Part shown: positions 8,611 through 19,424 of the stretch, piece by piece
Numbering within the stretch: the first letter of the stretch is position 1
How the letters are laid out: each line of letters begins with the position of its first letter
Assembly (NCBI RefSeq): GCF_947489715.1
Contig: NZ_CANLER010000002.1
Location: 639,597 to 703,596 of the forward strand
DNA from: an uncultured Roseovarius sp.
GTDB lineage: Bacteria; Pseudomonadota; Alphaproteobacteria; Rhodobacterales; Rhodobacteraceae
Length of the DNA: 64,000 nt
Reading direction: 5' to 3'
Translations under genes and position numbers: made by a program
The notes under the pieces: model-generated
Told to the model about the DNA's origin: nothing
Databases searched by the model: none
Seen by the model: only the letters and a program-made list of their open reading frames with translations

Positions 8611-9303
8611 TCAATCACCGAATCGATAGCGGTGCAGATCGGCACCGTTGCGACGCAGCCAATGGCGCGGCTCGGCATAGTCGGGCAGCAAGTCTTCGAC
8701 CAGACCCCAGAATGCGGCGGAATGGTTCATTTCCTGCAAATGCGCCACCTCGTGCGCGGCCACGTAATCCAGCACCTCGGGCGGGGCCAGGATCAACCGC
8801 CAGGAATACATCAGCCCGCCCGCCGCGGTGCATGACCCCCAGCGGGACCGGGTGTCGCGCAGGGTGATACGGGTATAGCCCCGCCCCAGCGCCGCGGCAT
8901 AATGATCAGACGCGACCGCCAGCCGATCCCGCGCCAATGTCTTGAGAAACGCCTGCAATCGGGACGCCACATTCTGCTCCGGTCCCGGCACCAACAGGCT
9001 ATCACCTGCGGGCAACACCCGCCGCCCCTTTCCTTCGACGATTCGCAATAACTGCCCTTCGACGGGGATTTCGACCCCCCAGGCCACTGGCATGATAGCG
9101 GGTCTTTCTTGCAACTGTGCGCGTAGCCAATCACCCTTGCTGCGGGCGAAATCCAGTGCCTCACCCTCTGACACGCCACGCGGCAACGTCAGCGTTACCA
9201 GCCCGTCAAGCCCCGAAACCCGTAAGGAAATCCGCCGTGCGCGCGGTGACCGGCGCAAGGTCAGTTCAACCGGGGGGTTGCCGGGAAGAAGATGTTGGCC
9301 CAT
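8611..9303 (-). CDS. YgjP-type (M48/DUF45) metal-dependent hydrolase
   Basis: 230 aa. The zinc-metalloprotease motif AAHEVAHLQEMNH gives His184, Glu185 and His188 with a further His194. The preceding RSRWGSC is characteristic of the YgjP/DUF45 group. The ATG at 9303 is used because it starts just ahead of the conserved ELTLRRSPRARR region. Physiological substrate is unknown for the family as far as I know. It ends 12 bp from the palindrome in front of the GntR gene. Confidence 0.9.
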   Translation of the reverse strand: MGQHLLPGNPPVELTLRRSPRARRISLRVSGLDGLVTLTLPRGVSEGEALDFARSKGDWLRAQLQERPAIMPVAWGVEIPVEGQLLRIVEGKGRRVLPAGDSLLVPGPEQNVASRLQAFLKTLARDRLAVASDHYAAALGRGYTRITLRDTRSRWGSCTAAGGLMYSWRLILAPPEVLDYVAAHEVAHLQEMNHSAAFWGLVEDLLPDYAEPRHWLRRNGADLHRYRFGD

Positions 9304-9416
9304 ATGGCCTCCTGAATAACCTGTCGCGCAAGACTTCAAAGCCTTTGACACCTGTCCCCCGTTATGGCAGGTGGCGCGGATCGTCGACAAGACCAGAGAT
9401 TTGAAAGGGATTACCC

Positions 9417-9746
9417 ATGCCCAAAGAAGAATGGGGCGTAAAGCGCCTGTGCCCCACCACCGGCAAAAGGTTTTACGACCTGAACGCCAACCCGATCATC
9501 AACCCCTACACGGGTGAAGTGTTCGAACTGGAAACCGGCAAGAGCCGTTCGATCACGGCCGATGCCGAAGACGCCGAAACCAAGAAGATGAAAGACGCCG
9601 ATACCGACAGCACCGATGACGTGCTGGACGATGATGACGATGATGTCGATGTCGATCTGGGCGATGACGTTCTGGAAGATGATGATGACGATGATGTCTC
9701 GCTGGACGAAATCGCCGACGTTGCTGCGGACGACGACGATAGTTGA
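9417..9746 (+). CDS. FYDLN acidic protein (TIGR02300 family)
   Basis: 109 aa. The N-terminal ~45 residues hold the conserved core WGVKRLCPTTGKRFYDLN and NPIINPYTGEVF; the rest is an extremely acidic tail with runs of up to six Asp. This matches the alphaproteobacterial FYDLN_acid family, whose function is unknown to me. The polyaspartate tail gives a very low pI. Directly followed by tRNA-Ala. Confidence 0.93.
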   Translation: MPKEEWGVKRLCPTTGKRFYDLNANPIINPYTGEVFELETGKSRSITADAEDAETKKMKDADTDSTDDVLDDDDDDVDVDLGDDVLEDDDDDDVSLDEIADVAADDDDS

Positions 9747-9833
9747 TCACGACCCAAGGCGGGATTTTCCACTTGATCCCGCCTGCCGCTTTGCCTAATT
9801 AGCGGCGAACTGACCCGACGGGTCATATGGTAC

Positions 9834-9909
<76 letters not shown>

Positions 9910-10037
9910 AATCTCATGAAATCAATATCCCTCGTTATTTGGGTTTGCGGCCCGTCCACGGGATGCCTTGCTGGCCAGGGCGCAGTCGTTTACCTTAAGT
10001 TGAATGGACGAACCGACATTCTTCAAAAATTATTCCA

Positions 10038-11579
10038 ATGCGTAATATCTCCCATCTGTCCCGGCGTCAGGTACTGGCAGGGTCCGCCGCCCTTGCCACC
10101 TTGGGAATGCGCCCAGCAAGCGCGCGGGATCTGGCGATTGAATTCGATCTGCCAACGGCTGCATTGGACGAACTTCGCCAGTCCGCTGGCCCTCGGATCT
10201 ACTTGCCCGGCGATCCCGGCTTTGGGTTGAAGGCACGGGTCAACAACCTGCGCTATTTTGCCGATCTTCCCCGGGCAGTCGTGGTATGCCCGAATGCAGG
10301 GGCCACCGTGCAGACCGTCAACTGGCTACGCAGCTTTGACATCCCGTTTCAGATCAAGGGTGGTGGCCATTCCTATGCGGGCTATTCTGCCGGGCCGGAT
10401 GTGGTCGTGTTCACGCAGGGCATGGACCAGACCGAGATTTTCAGCCACCCGGACAACCCCGCCACAACCCTGCTGAAGGTCGGTGCCGGGGCCATCAATT
10501 ACAAAGTCTATGACACGCTCGAAGAAAACGGCCTGACGCTGACGCATGGGCGCTGTCCGACCGTGGGGATCGCGGGCTTTGTCCTTGGCGGCGGGATCGG
10601 GTTTGATATGCGCCATCTGGGCCTTGCCTCGGACCTGCTGATCGAAACACAGATTGTACTGGCAAACGGGACAGAGGTGACCGCCTCAGCCACGCAAAAC
10701 ACCGATCTGTTCTGGGCATTGCGCGGCGGCGCCGGGGGCAGCTTTGGCGTCTCAACCAGTTTCACGTTTGAAACCCTGGATGTCAGCCAGATGCAAATCG
10801 GTGTGTTTAACCGCACATGGCGCAGTACAGATCAACATTTCGTGGCGCAATTTCTGCATCAGATGATGGCGCTTTTTCAGGCCGACGATACGCGGCAACT
10901 GGGCACACGACTATCTGTCACCTTCGGTACGCCGCCGGATAATCCAAGCGCCCCGGCGGGCTATGCGATAAACCTTGTCGGTCAGTGGATCGGGCCGCCC
11001 GCCGATCTGCGCGCCCTGTTCGACCAGCTTGATGGTGACCTGCCGCCCGTGACTGTCGCCGTCGACTATCATGGCCCCTACTGGATCGCGCAACACCTGC
11101 TGGAAGAGCCGGAAGAAGAGATGTTCTATCAGGAACGCTCCACCTTCATTCCGACAACCCCGAACGAGGCCGCGCTCCATGACGCGCTAAGCACCTTGCA
11201 ATCGCGGCCCGATGTCCACGGCACCTGCGACCTTCGGTTCTTTCAAACCGGTGGTGCGGTGAATGACATGATGGCCGGGAACAGTGCCTTCGTCCATCGC
11301 GACAGCGAATGGCTACCGCTGATCGGTTTCTACTGGACCGGACAGGACCAGACCGATCCGGCGCTCCTTCAGCAGGGCCATGATTGGCAGGATCGGTTTT
11401 ATATGCAGATCGTCGATACATTCGGCGGCGCGGGCGCCTATCAGAATTTCCCGGACCCTTCATTGCAGGATTTCGCCACGGCTTACTTTCGGGGCAATCT
11501 GGACAGGCTGCGTCAGGTCAAGGCCAAATACGACCCGCAAAACCTGTTCACCTTTGCGCAATCCGTACCGCCGCTCTAA
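10038..11579 (+). CDS. Tat-exported berberine-bridge-like FAD-linked oxidoreductase
   Basis: 513 aa with a twin-arginine signal (SRRQVLAG, residues 8-15), so folded flavoprotein export to the periplasm is expected. FAD_binding_4 (PCMH) domain at about 75-245 with GGGHS (His111) and GRCPTVGIAG (Cys173); the 62-residue spacing equals that of the two covalent FAD attachment residues of berberine bridge enzyme, implying bicovalent flavin. The C-terminal BBE motif ends with KYDPQNLF. Substrate is unknown; oligosaccharide and alkaloid oxidases share this fold. Its stop overlaps that of convergent alkB by 4 bp. Confidence 0.88.
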   Translation: MRNISHLSRRQVLAGSAALATLGMRPASARDLAIEFDLPTAALDELRQSAGPRIYLPGDPGFGLKARVNNLRYFADLPRAVVVCPNAGATVQTVNWLRSFDIPFQIKGGGHSYAGYSAGPDVVVFTQGMDQTEIFSHPDNPATTLLKVGAGAINYKVYDTLEENGLTLTHGRCPTVGIAGFVLGGGIGFDMRHLGLASDLLIETQIVLANGTEVTASATQNTDLFWALRGGAGGSFGVSTSFTFETLDVSQMQIGVFNRTWRSTDQHFVAQFLHQMMALFQADDTRQLGTRLSVTFGTPPDNPSAPAGYAINLVGQWIGPPADLRALFDQLDGDLPPVTVAVDYHGPYWIAQHLLEEPEEEMFYQERSTFIPTTPNEAALHDALSTLQSRPDVHGTCDLRFFQTGGAVNDMMAGNSAFVHRDSEWLPLIGFYWTGQDQTDPALLQQGHDWQDRFYMQIVDTFGGAGAYQNFPDPSLQDFATAYFRGNLDRLRQVKAKYDPQNLFTFAQSVPPL

Positions 11580-12184
11580 TCCACTACACGACAGGTCAGG
11601 TTGATCCGCCCACCCTTGGGCAACAGGGCCGAGCTGCCGAATTTGATCCGATCCACCCCGTGATAGGTCAGACGCGCCTCGCCGCCCATCACCACCACAT
11701 CGCCCGATTGCAGCCAGATCGATTCGGTCTTGCCGCCGCGCGTGGTGTTGCCGATCCGGAACATCCCCTCATCCCCCAGTGACAGCGACAGCACCGGCCA
11801 TTTGAAATCCGCCTCGTCGCGATCCTGGTGCATGCCCATCCGCGCCCCTTCACTGTAGAAATTGATCAGGCAGCAATCCGGGTCGCGCGCCTTGCTTACC
11901 AGATCCCGCCAGATCGCCAGCACCCGATCCGGAATCGCAGGCCACGCTGTGCCCGCGGGATGTGTCGGCACATAGCTGTAGCCCGACCTGTCGGAATACC
12001 ACCCGTATTTCCCAGCCGAGGTCATGCGAACCGTCATCGGTTTGCCAAAGGGCGTATCCGGCGAAAAGAGCGGTGCGGCGGCAACAACATCGCGCAAATC
12101 CGCGACCAAACCCGCCTGCTCATCGGGATTCAGCAAACCCTTGAAAACATGGAATCCCCGGATGGTGATTGTCGGTCTGCGCAT
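11576..12184 (-). CDS. alkB: AlkB family Fe(II)/2-oxoglutarate dioxygenase
   Basis: 202 aa. Removes methyl lesions such as 1-methyladenine and 3-methylcytosine from DNA by oxidative demethylation. Iron ligands HxD (His119, Asp121) and His175, and the 2-oxoglutarate arginines in RINLTCR (Arg193, Arg199), are all present. With nth, the AraC-MGMT gene and mutS this is one of several repair genes in the window. It converges on the flavoenzyme gene with overlapping stop codons. Confidence 0.95.
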   Translation of the reverse strand: MRRPTITIRGFHVFKGLLNPDEQAGLVADLRDVVAAAPLFSPDTPFGKPMTVRMTSAGKYGWYSDRSGYSYVPTHPAGTAWPAIPDRVLAIWRDLVSKARDPDCCLINFYSEGARMGMHQDRDEADFKWPVLSLSLGDEGMFRIGNTTRGGKTESIWLQSGDVVVMGGEARLTYHGVDRIKFGSSALLPKGGRINLTCRVVD

Positions 12185-12254
12185 GCTGCCCTCTTTTGAT
12201 CCGCCCTAACTGCACATTTTAGCGCAAAATTGCAAAATCCACCCCCTTCCAGCG

Positions 12255-12286
12255 GTTGCAGGGGCAGTTTCGCCTGCCTATATACG
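12255..12286 (+). promoter_or_regulatory. Heat-shock (sigma-32-type) promoter candidate before dnaK
   Basis: -10-like CCTATATACG (12277-12286) fits the alphaproteobacterial sigma-32 form CYTATNTNNG, with a GTTG -35 element (12255-12258) 18 bp upstream, about 110 bp before dnaK. No CIRCE inverted repeat was seen here. Assigned by eye only. Confidence 0.5.
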
Positions 12287-12395
12287 CCCAGAAGCGCGGC
12301 AACCCCATTTGGGATGTCGTCAAACCATCGGGGCCCGGTGCCGAAACGGGTTGGGTCCTGACAACATCGCCTAAGTTAGAAGGGATCGTAAAAAC

Positions 12396-14306
<1,911 letters not shown>

Positions 14307-14324
14307 TCAGCGTCTGATGGAACG

Positions 14325-14360
14325 CAGGGGCCGGGCCAGCGCAAGACCGGCCCGGCCCTG
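14325..14360 (+). other. Intercistronic hairpin between dnaK and dnaJ
   Basis: GC-only stem of 12 pairs with one bulged G (14325-14337 with 14349-14360, loop 14338-14348). No T run follows, so it is not a classical terminator. It may act as a 3'-end stabiliser or a partial barrier that makes dnaJ less abundant than dnaK; this role is inference. Confidence 0.6.
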
Positions 14361-14386
14361 TCCGTTCCCGCGAAAGGAGATCTCGC

Positions 14387-15538
14387 ATGGCCAAACGTGA
14401 TTATTACGAAGTGCTTGGATTATCCAAAGGTGCGTCGGCCGATGAAATCAAGAAAGCCTATCGCGCCAAAGCCAAAGAACTTCATCCCGACCGCAACAAG
14501 GACAACCCCGATTCCGAGAAACAGTTCAAGGAAGCGGGCGAAGCCTATGACGTTCTGAAGGACGCCGACAAAAAGGCGGCCTATGACCGCTTTGGTCATG
14601 CCGCTTTCGAAGGTGGTATGGGGGGCGGTGGCGGCCGTCCTGGCGCCGGTGGACAAGGCGATTTCGCCAGTGCCTTTTCCGATGTGTTCGATGATCTTTT
14701 CGGCGATTTCATGGGGGCGCGCGGCGGGGCTGGCGGCGGACGCGGACGTGCGGCGCGCGGATCGGACCTGCGCTATAACCTGCGCGTCACGCTGGAAGAG
14801 GCCTATTCGGGCCTGCAAAAAACCATCAACGTGCCAACCGCAGTGCCCTGCGATTCCTGCGAAGGATCAGGGGCCGAGGGTGGTGCTGAACCTTCAACCT
14901 GTCCAACCTGCTCGGGCATGGGCAAGGTTCGCGCTCAGCAGGGCTTTTTCACCGTTGAACGCACCTGCCCAACCTGCTCCGGACTGGGCCAGATCATCAA
15001 CAACCCCTGTAAATCCTGTCAGGGTCAGGGCCGCATCGAAAAAGATCGCGCACTCAGCGTGAACATCCCCGCCGGGGTCGAAACCGGCACCCGCATCCGC
15101 CTGGCCGGCAATGGCGAGGCCGGGATGCGTGGCGGACCTCCGGGCGATCTTTATATTTTCATCGACGTAGCTCAGCACGAGCTTTTTGAGCGTCAGGAAA
15201 ATCATCTTTTCTGCCGCGTACCTGTGTCGATGTCCGCTGCCGCCCTTGGCGGCGATATCGAGGTGCCCACCATTGACGGTGGCCGCAGCCGCGTGAAAAT
15301 CCCGGGTGGGAGCCAATCGGGCCGTCAGATGCGCCTGCGCGGCAAAGGCATGCCCGCTCTGCGCGGCGGCTCGCATGGTGACATGATGATCGAACTGGCG
15401 GTTGAAACACCGGTCAACCTGACCTCCAAGCAAAAAGAGCTGCTGCGCGAATTCGAGGCCCTCAGCGAGGATAACAACCCCGAAAGCAAAAGCTTCTTCT
15501 CTTCGGTCAAATCCTTCTGGGATTCGATGAAAAGCTAA
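14387..15538 (+). CDS. dnaJ: Chaperone protein DnaJ (Hsp40)
   Basis: 383-aa co-chaperone that delivers clients to DnaK and stimulates its ATPase. J domain (3-70) with HPD in ELHPDRNKD; Gly/Phe-rich region about 75-125; zinc-finger region with four CxxCxGxG repeats ([32 protein letters not shown]); C-terminal peptide-binding domain. Shine-Dalgarno AAAGGAG 8 nt before the ATG. Eighty bases after dnaK, ending in a strong terminator. Confidence 0.99.
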   Translation: MAKRDYYEVLGLSKGASADEIKKAYRAKAKELHPDRNKDNPDSEKQFKEAGEAYDVLKDADKKAAYDRFGHAAFEGGMGGGGGRPGAGGQGDFASAFSDVFDDLFGDFMGARGGAGGGRGRAARGSDLRYNLRVTLEEAYSGLQKTINVPTAVPCDSCEGSGAEGGAEPSTCPTCSGMGKVRAQQGFFTVERTCPTCSGLGQIINNPCKSCQGQGRIEKDRALSVNIPAGVETGTRIRLAGNGEAGMRGGPPGDLYIFIDVAQHELFERQENHLFCRVPVSMSAAALGGDIEVPTIDGGRSRVKIPGGSQSGRQMRLRGKGMPALRGGSHGDMMIELAVETPVNLTSKQKELLREFEALSEDNNPESKSFFSSVKSFWDSMKS

Positions 15539-15566
15539 TTTTTCGGGATAACGGAAGTCGGATAAG

Positions 15567-15592
15567 GGGCGCATCGTGATGCGCCCTTTTTT
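15567..15592 (+). terminator. Rho-independent terminator after dnaJ
   Basis: Eight-pair stem GGGCGCAT/ATGCGCCC with loop CGTG, followed by six T residues, 28 bp after the dnaJ stop. This is the clearest intrinsic terminator in the window. Confidence 0.93.
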
Positions 15593-15897
15593 CATGGTCC
15601 GGCCTCTGACAAGCAAACAGGACGGTTGGCGCTTGTTACAACGACTCACGGTGCAAGGGCTGAGTACACGGCGACAGGCTTGTCGCGGGTGCTGGATGAC
15701 CCCAACACGGCGGTTTTCAGGACGGTTTCGTGGGGGCAATCCACCGCCTTTTGCCAGCGTCGTTACCACCCTTCCGAAATCAACGGATGTTTCGTCGTTA
15801 CGTCGTGCCCCGGTGCCGATACCGACGTAATACCGACAAAATACCGACGTGATACCGACAGCAATTCTCGCGGATCGTTAATCATTCGCTAACCCTC
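15593..15897. other. Gene-free stretch before radC
   Basis: About 300 bp without a convincing gene. An 88-codon open frame (15626-15892) has no recognisable domain and no good ribosome-binding site, and covers the repeat block at its end, so I do not call it. The only structure found is the 11-bp tandem repeat at 15819-15859. Confidence 0.5.
15819..15862. repeat. Four-copy 11-bp tandem repeat ATACCGACNNN
   Basis: ATACCGAC starts at 15819, 15830, 15841 and 15852, exactly 11 bp apart, so the copies lie on nearly the same face of the helix. The three variable bases are GTA, AAA, GTG and AGC. The block ends 35 bp before radC. It could be a multi-site operator or a simple repeat expansion. Confidence 0.85.
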
Positions 15898-16680
15898 ATG
15901 CGGCAGATTGTTAACATGTCGCACGGTCCCGCCTTCTCGGAAAAACCCCTACCTCTTTTCACCGAAGATGAAGCTGTTGTAGCCGACGTTCTGACCCCCG
16001 GAAGACAACCCTCCTACATCCGCGATCATCGCAAACGTCTGCGGGATCGATTCCTTGCTGGCGGCGCCCAGGCCTTACCGGATTATGAGATGTTGGAACT
16101 GGTTCTGTTTCGCGCAATTCCGCGGCGGGATGTAAAGCCGTTGGCGCGGCAACTGCTTGATAAATTTGGCGATTTCAACACCGTCGTCTCCGCCCCCGCG
16201 GATCAGCTATCCGAGGTTCCGGGCATCGGAGAGGCCGTGATTTGCGAGCTGAAGATCATCGAGGCTGCCGCCCATCGACTTTCGCGGGCAAGGGTGATGC
16301 AGCGACAGGTAATCTCATCCTGGGATGCCTTGCTGGATTACTGCCACACCACGATGGCCCACCGCGAGACCGAGCAGTTTCGTGTTTTTTATCTGGATCG
16401 CAAGAATGTCCTGATCGCCGACGAAGAGCAAGCCAGCGGCACCGTGGATCATGTCCCCGTCTACCCGCGCGAAGTCGTCAAGCGCGCCCTCCATCACAAC
16501 GCCAGCGCTTTGATTCTAGTACATAATCATCCTTCGGGTGACCCCACACCGTCGGATAGCGACATCGCCATGACACAACAGGTTCTGACCGCCGCCGAAG
16601 CCCTTGGCATCGCATTGCACGATCACATCATCATCGGCAAATCCTGTGAACTCAGCTTCCGCGCCAAGGGATATCTGTAA
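15898..16680 (+). CDS. radC: RadC family protein (JAB/MPN domain)
   Basis: 260 aa. N-terminal helix-hairpin-helix-like part (about 40-115, with VPGIGEAVICELK) and a C-terminal JAMM metalloprotease-like domain with HNHPSGDPTPSDSD (metal ligands). Despite its name a repair role is unproven in the family. The ATG at 15898 is used; a second in-frame ATG at 15916 (MSHGPAF) is equally plausible, and no strong Shine-Dalgarno separates them. A tandem repeat lies just upstream. Confidence 0.9.
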   Translation: MRQIVNMSHGPAFSEKPLPLFTEDEAVVADVLTPGRQPSYIRDHRKRLRDRFLAGGAQALPDYEMLELVLFRAIPRRDVKPLARQLLDKFGDFNTVVSAPADQLSEVPGIGEAVICELKIIEAAAHRLSRARVMQRQVISSWDALLDYCHTTMAHRETEQFRVFYLDRKNVLIADEEQASGTVDHVPVYPREVVKRALHHNASALILVHNHPSGDPTPSDSDIAMTQQVLTAAEALGIALHDHIIIGKSCELSFRAKGYL

Positions 16681-16713
16681 AGCGCCATTTCGCGCGCTTC
16701 CCGTAGGGCCGCT

Positions 16714-18273
16714 TTAGCGCACCCAAACCTCGACCCGCCGGTTCACCTGACGGCCCCACGCGCTATCGTCGCAAGCCATCGGCATCGCCTCACCAAAGGC
16801 CGCGACCTCCAGCCCGATACGATCCAGATTGGCCGTTTCCGCTGCTCTTGTTACCGCCGATTTGACGGCCGAAGCCCGGCGCATGGCGATGTTGCGATTG
16901 GCGCTTGCAGCCCCTTCACCATCACTGAACCCGACAAAAACCAGACGCCGTGCATCATAGAGCCCGATCTCCATAGCGCGTGCCAATTGCTGCACGTTTG
17001 AACGTGATTGCGCGTCCAGCCGCGCCGATCCTGCCTCGAACCGGAAGGTGGTCGACAGGCGTTTGAGAGGTGCCAGCGCACTGACCATATCCTGTAGCTC
17101 CGACAGGCGTATCTCTTCTCCGGCACGCAGAATTGCATTGGCAAACCGGTCGCCTTGTTCGTTGATCCTGATTTCTTCCGGGGCTTGATCGACAAATCCC
17201 GCGCGCCGGATCACCAGCTGCGCCGACGGGTCGCGCATATAGGCCAGAAATTCACGCGCCAGTTTGGGAAACCGCCGCGCGGGCAAATAAAGGAACATCG
17301 GCGCGGTCAGCGGGTAATCCTCGGTCTTGACGGCACGGCGCGTGGCGTTCAGCGCAAAGCCGCAATTGCCTTTCAGCGCCAGCTCCCAGGTGTTGCCAAT
17401 CTCCGACCGGCTGGTCACCCCAAGGGCAAAGGGATCATCCGATACCGCCCGGGCCAGATCCTGACTGTCCTTGTGGCGGATCGCACCATCGACCAGATTC
17501 AGATCTTCGGGTGCCAGCAGACGATCAACCGTGGCCTGACCCAGCCCCGTGCGCGCATCGTGCAGATGGACCCCGATGGGTGCGTTTGGCCCGCCCAGAA
17601 CGGACCAGTTATCAATCTCTCCGGCCAGAACCTGCGCCAGTTCGGGCGTTGTAATGGCCTGAATCGGATTGCTGGGCGCAACCACCGGCACCAATGCATC
17701 AAGCGCCAGAACCCGGCTGCGACCGCGCGCTGTCAGATTGCCAAGCCCTGCGTCACGCGCACGTGTCACCTCGTCCGTGCGTGCCTCGCGCAGCGTCATC
17801 GCGATATCCGCCTCATTCGCCAACAGATCGGCAAACCCTTCATCCGTATTGGTCAGACGGAAAGAAAACTCGCCCAAGACCGCGCCATCGACGCGACTGG
17901 CAAGTGCTATGACAAATTGATTAGCCGCCAGGTTTTCGCGCGTCAGATCGTATTCGTTGCGAATGGCAAACGCCTCGATCAGCGCGGGCATCAGCACCCG
18001 GCCAACCGTGGGCGCGCCTGAAAACGTGATCCGTGCGATGTAATTTTCAAGGTTCGGACAACCCGGCCCCTCACAGGACACACCCGAGCCGTCAACCGTC
18101 AGCTCGCCATAAATGGTTTCAAGCCGATAGAACTCTCCATCGAAGCCAAGAAGGTTTCCCGACACCTCGACATCACCATCGTGCGACTTCAGAGTCACAT
18201 CTTGCGCCGAGGCAGTCTGCCCGCCCGAAAAAGCGAAAAGTGCGGCGAAAAACGCCGCACGTATCATTGTCAT
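16714..18273 (-). CDS. Phosphate-type periplasmic binding domain fused to OmpA C-terminal domain
   Basis: 519 aa. Signal peptide (cleavage near TASA-QD), a PstS-like type II solute-binding domain (about 80-350), then an OmpA/MotB peptidoglycan-binding domain (about 400-515, with FVGFSDGEGAASANRNIAMRRA). The fusion should tether a ligand-binding lobe to the cell wall. Start is the ATG at 18273, with Shine-Dalgarno GGGGGTC. It lies 24 bp after the upstream gene in a secA-led leftward gene set. Ligand unknown. Confidence 0.88.
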   Translation of the reverse strand: MTMIRAAFFAALFAFSGGQTASAQDVTLKSHDGDVEVSGNLLGFDGEFYRLETIYGELTVDGSGVSCEGPGCPNLENYIARITFSGAPTVGRVLMPALIEAFAIRNEYDLTRENLAANQFVIALASRVDGAVLGEFSFRLTNTDEGFADLLANEADIAMTLREARTDEVTRARDAGLGNLTARGRSRVLALDALVPVVAPSNPIQAITTPELAQVLAGEIDNWSVLGGPNAPIGVHLHDARTGLGQATVDRLLAPEDLNLVDGAIRHKDSQDLARAVSDDPFALGVTSRSEIGNTWELALKGNCGFALNATRRAVKTEDYPLTAPMFLYLPARRFPKLAREFLAYMRDPSAQLVIRRAGFVDQAPEEIRINEQGDRFANAILRAGEEIRLSELQDMVSALAPLKRLSTTFRFEAGSARLDAQSRSNVQQLARAMEIGLYDARRLVFVGFSDGEGAASANRNIAMRRASAVKSAVTRAAETANLDRIGLEVAAFGEAMPMACDDSAWGRQVNRRVEVWVR

Positions 18274-18297
18274 CAAATGACCCCCGAACGTCGCGGA

Positions 18298-19314
18298 TTA
18301 GTTTCGTGCGATCTTCAGGTCATTCAGAAGGTTTTTCAACACCAGAAAATCACCAACCGCATCGCAATCGGGAATGGCAAGCACAACATCCTGCACTTTC
18401 AGCTCTCCGTTACGGTTCAACTGGATTGATTGCGCCTCGACATCGCGGCCACAATTCGCCTGCGTCACCTCGGCCTCAAGGCTCAGGCGCACGGCCCCTT
18501 CCTGCGCGGTGGTTCCCGAGGGAAAGGTATAGACTTCGGCCATCCGCGCACCGGGCAGATCCTGCGCGCCAAGCTGGGTGATAAACCCACCCTCACCAAG
18601 CGCCGCAATCGACATATCTCGTCTGTCACCTGCCCAGACATGGCCCTGCTGGTCATAATCCGCCCCGAATTCCAGGGCGTGAATCTGAACGCCGCTATCT
18701 CCGGCCCATTGCACGACAACACGGTCATAATATTCAAGCGATGTCACAGAGGCATTCGCCACCGCCCCGTCGCCATTTGAAAAGGACACGATGAAGACCG
18801 CATCATTCGCAAGCGCGGGCACGCTGAGGCTGCGTTTGCCGTTTTCATCGGTCACATCGGTGAACATCATACCGTTGTGATGAATCGTAAAGCGGTCATT
18901 GACCATGCAAGGCGCGTCAAGCGTGAGCGTCACCATCGCCGCGGCGGCTGGTTCGGCAGAAAGCTGGTGGTTGCAGGCAAAAGTCGGGGCGGTTTCTTCG
19001 GCAGGTAGGGTAACGAGCGGCTGATCTTCGGATAGAGACGCCAGCACAATCGGCGCGTCAGGAAGGAAAAGCACCGCCGGTTCAGGCGCAACCAGCGCCG
19101 AAATCGCCGAGGTAAGCGTGATACCCGAAAGCTCAAGCGGCTGTTCGTCAATCTGCGACAAGGGCTCGATTTCGACCTGCGGAGAGGCCGCACCGCTTTC
19201 TTGTGGCAATGCCTCCTGCGCGTTGCTTTGCATCAGATAACCGATGCCCCACGCGCAGAATAAAGTGCCGCCGACGGTGATAAACCGTTTTGGCTGAATC
19301 TTGGCCTTGAACAT
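18298..19314 (-). CDS. Membrane-anchored protein of unknown function downstream of secA
   Basis: 338 aa with one N-terminal hydrophobic segment (about 10-30), then Pro/Glu-rich linker and a beta-rich periplasmic part with cysteine pairs (FACNHQL, APCMVND, NCGRD, IPDCD). I recall homologues in related bacteria being labelled translocase only because they sit next to secA; I see no translocase domain. ATG 19314 has Shine-Dalgarno GGGAG 6 nt upstream. Between secA and the PBP-OmpA gene, same strand. Confidence 0.7.
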   Translation of the reverse strand: MFKAKIQPKRFITVGGTLFCAWGIGYLMQSNAQEALPQESGAASPQVEIEPLSQIDEQPLELSGITLTSAISALVAPEPAVLFLPDAPIVLASLSEDQPLVTLPAEETAPTFACNHQLSAEPAAAAMVTLTLDAPCMVNDRFTIHHNGMMFTDVTDENGKRSLSVPALANDAVFIVSFSNGDGAVANASVTSLEYYDRVVVQWAGDSGVQIHALEFGADYDQQGHVWAGDRRDMSIAALGEGGFITQLGAQDLPGARMAEVYTFPSGTTAQEGAVRLSLEAEVTQANCGRDVEAQSIQLNRNGELKVQDVVLAIPDCDAVGDFLVLKNLLNDLKIARN

Positions 19315-19424
19315 ATAGCTCTCCCACACCTTAGAAAGGTCTGGTCAAGCCTTAACTTTGGAAAATGGCCGCCTTAAGGCAGGTGTTGGGTGTGAATCGG
19401 GCGGCCATGTGGCAGCCCGACCTT

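Noticed and set aside
9345..9373. TTGACA -35 box before the FYDLN gene
   Set aside because: No acceptable -10 at normal spacing.
9910..10037. Integration site next to tRNA-Ala
   Set aside because: No duplicated tRNA 3' end, integrase or mobile gene follows.
15640..15700. Riboswitch-like CTGAG segment
   Set aside because: No second conserved TPP-type motif or matching helix; no thiamine gene downstream.
15819..15862. CRISPR-like repeat
   Set aside because: Repeat units are 11 bp with 3 bp variable parts and no spacers of CRISPR size; no cas genes are nearby.
15626..15892. Open reading frame of 88 codons between dnaJ and radC
   Set aside because: No domain, no good ribosome-binding site, and its end is made of the 11-bp tandem repeat.
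19398..19419. Hairpin after secA as terminator
   Set aside because: Short imperfect stem and no T run on the minus strand.
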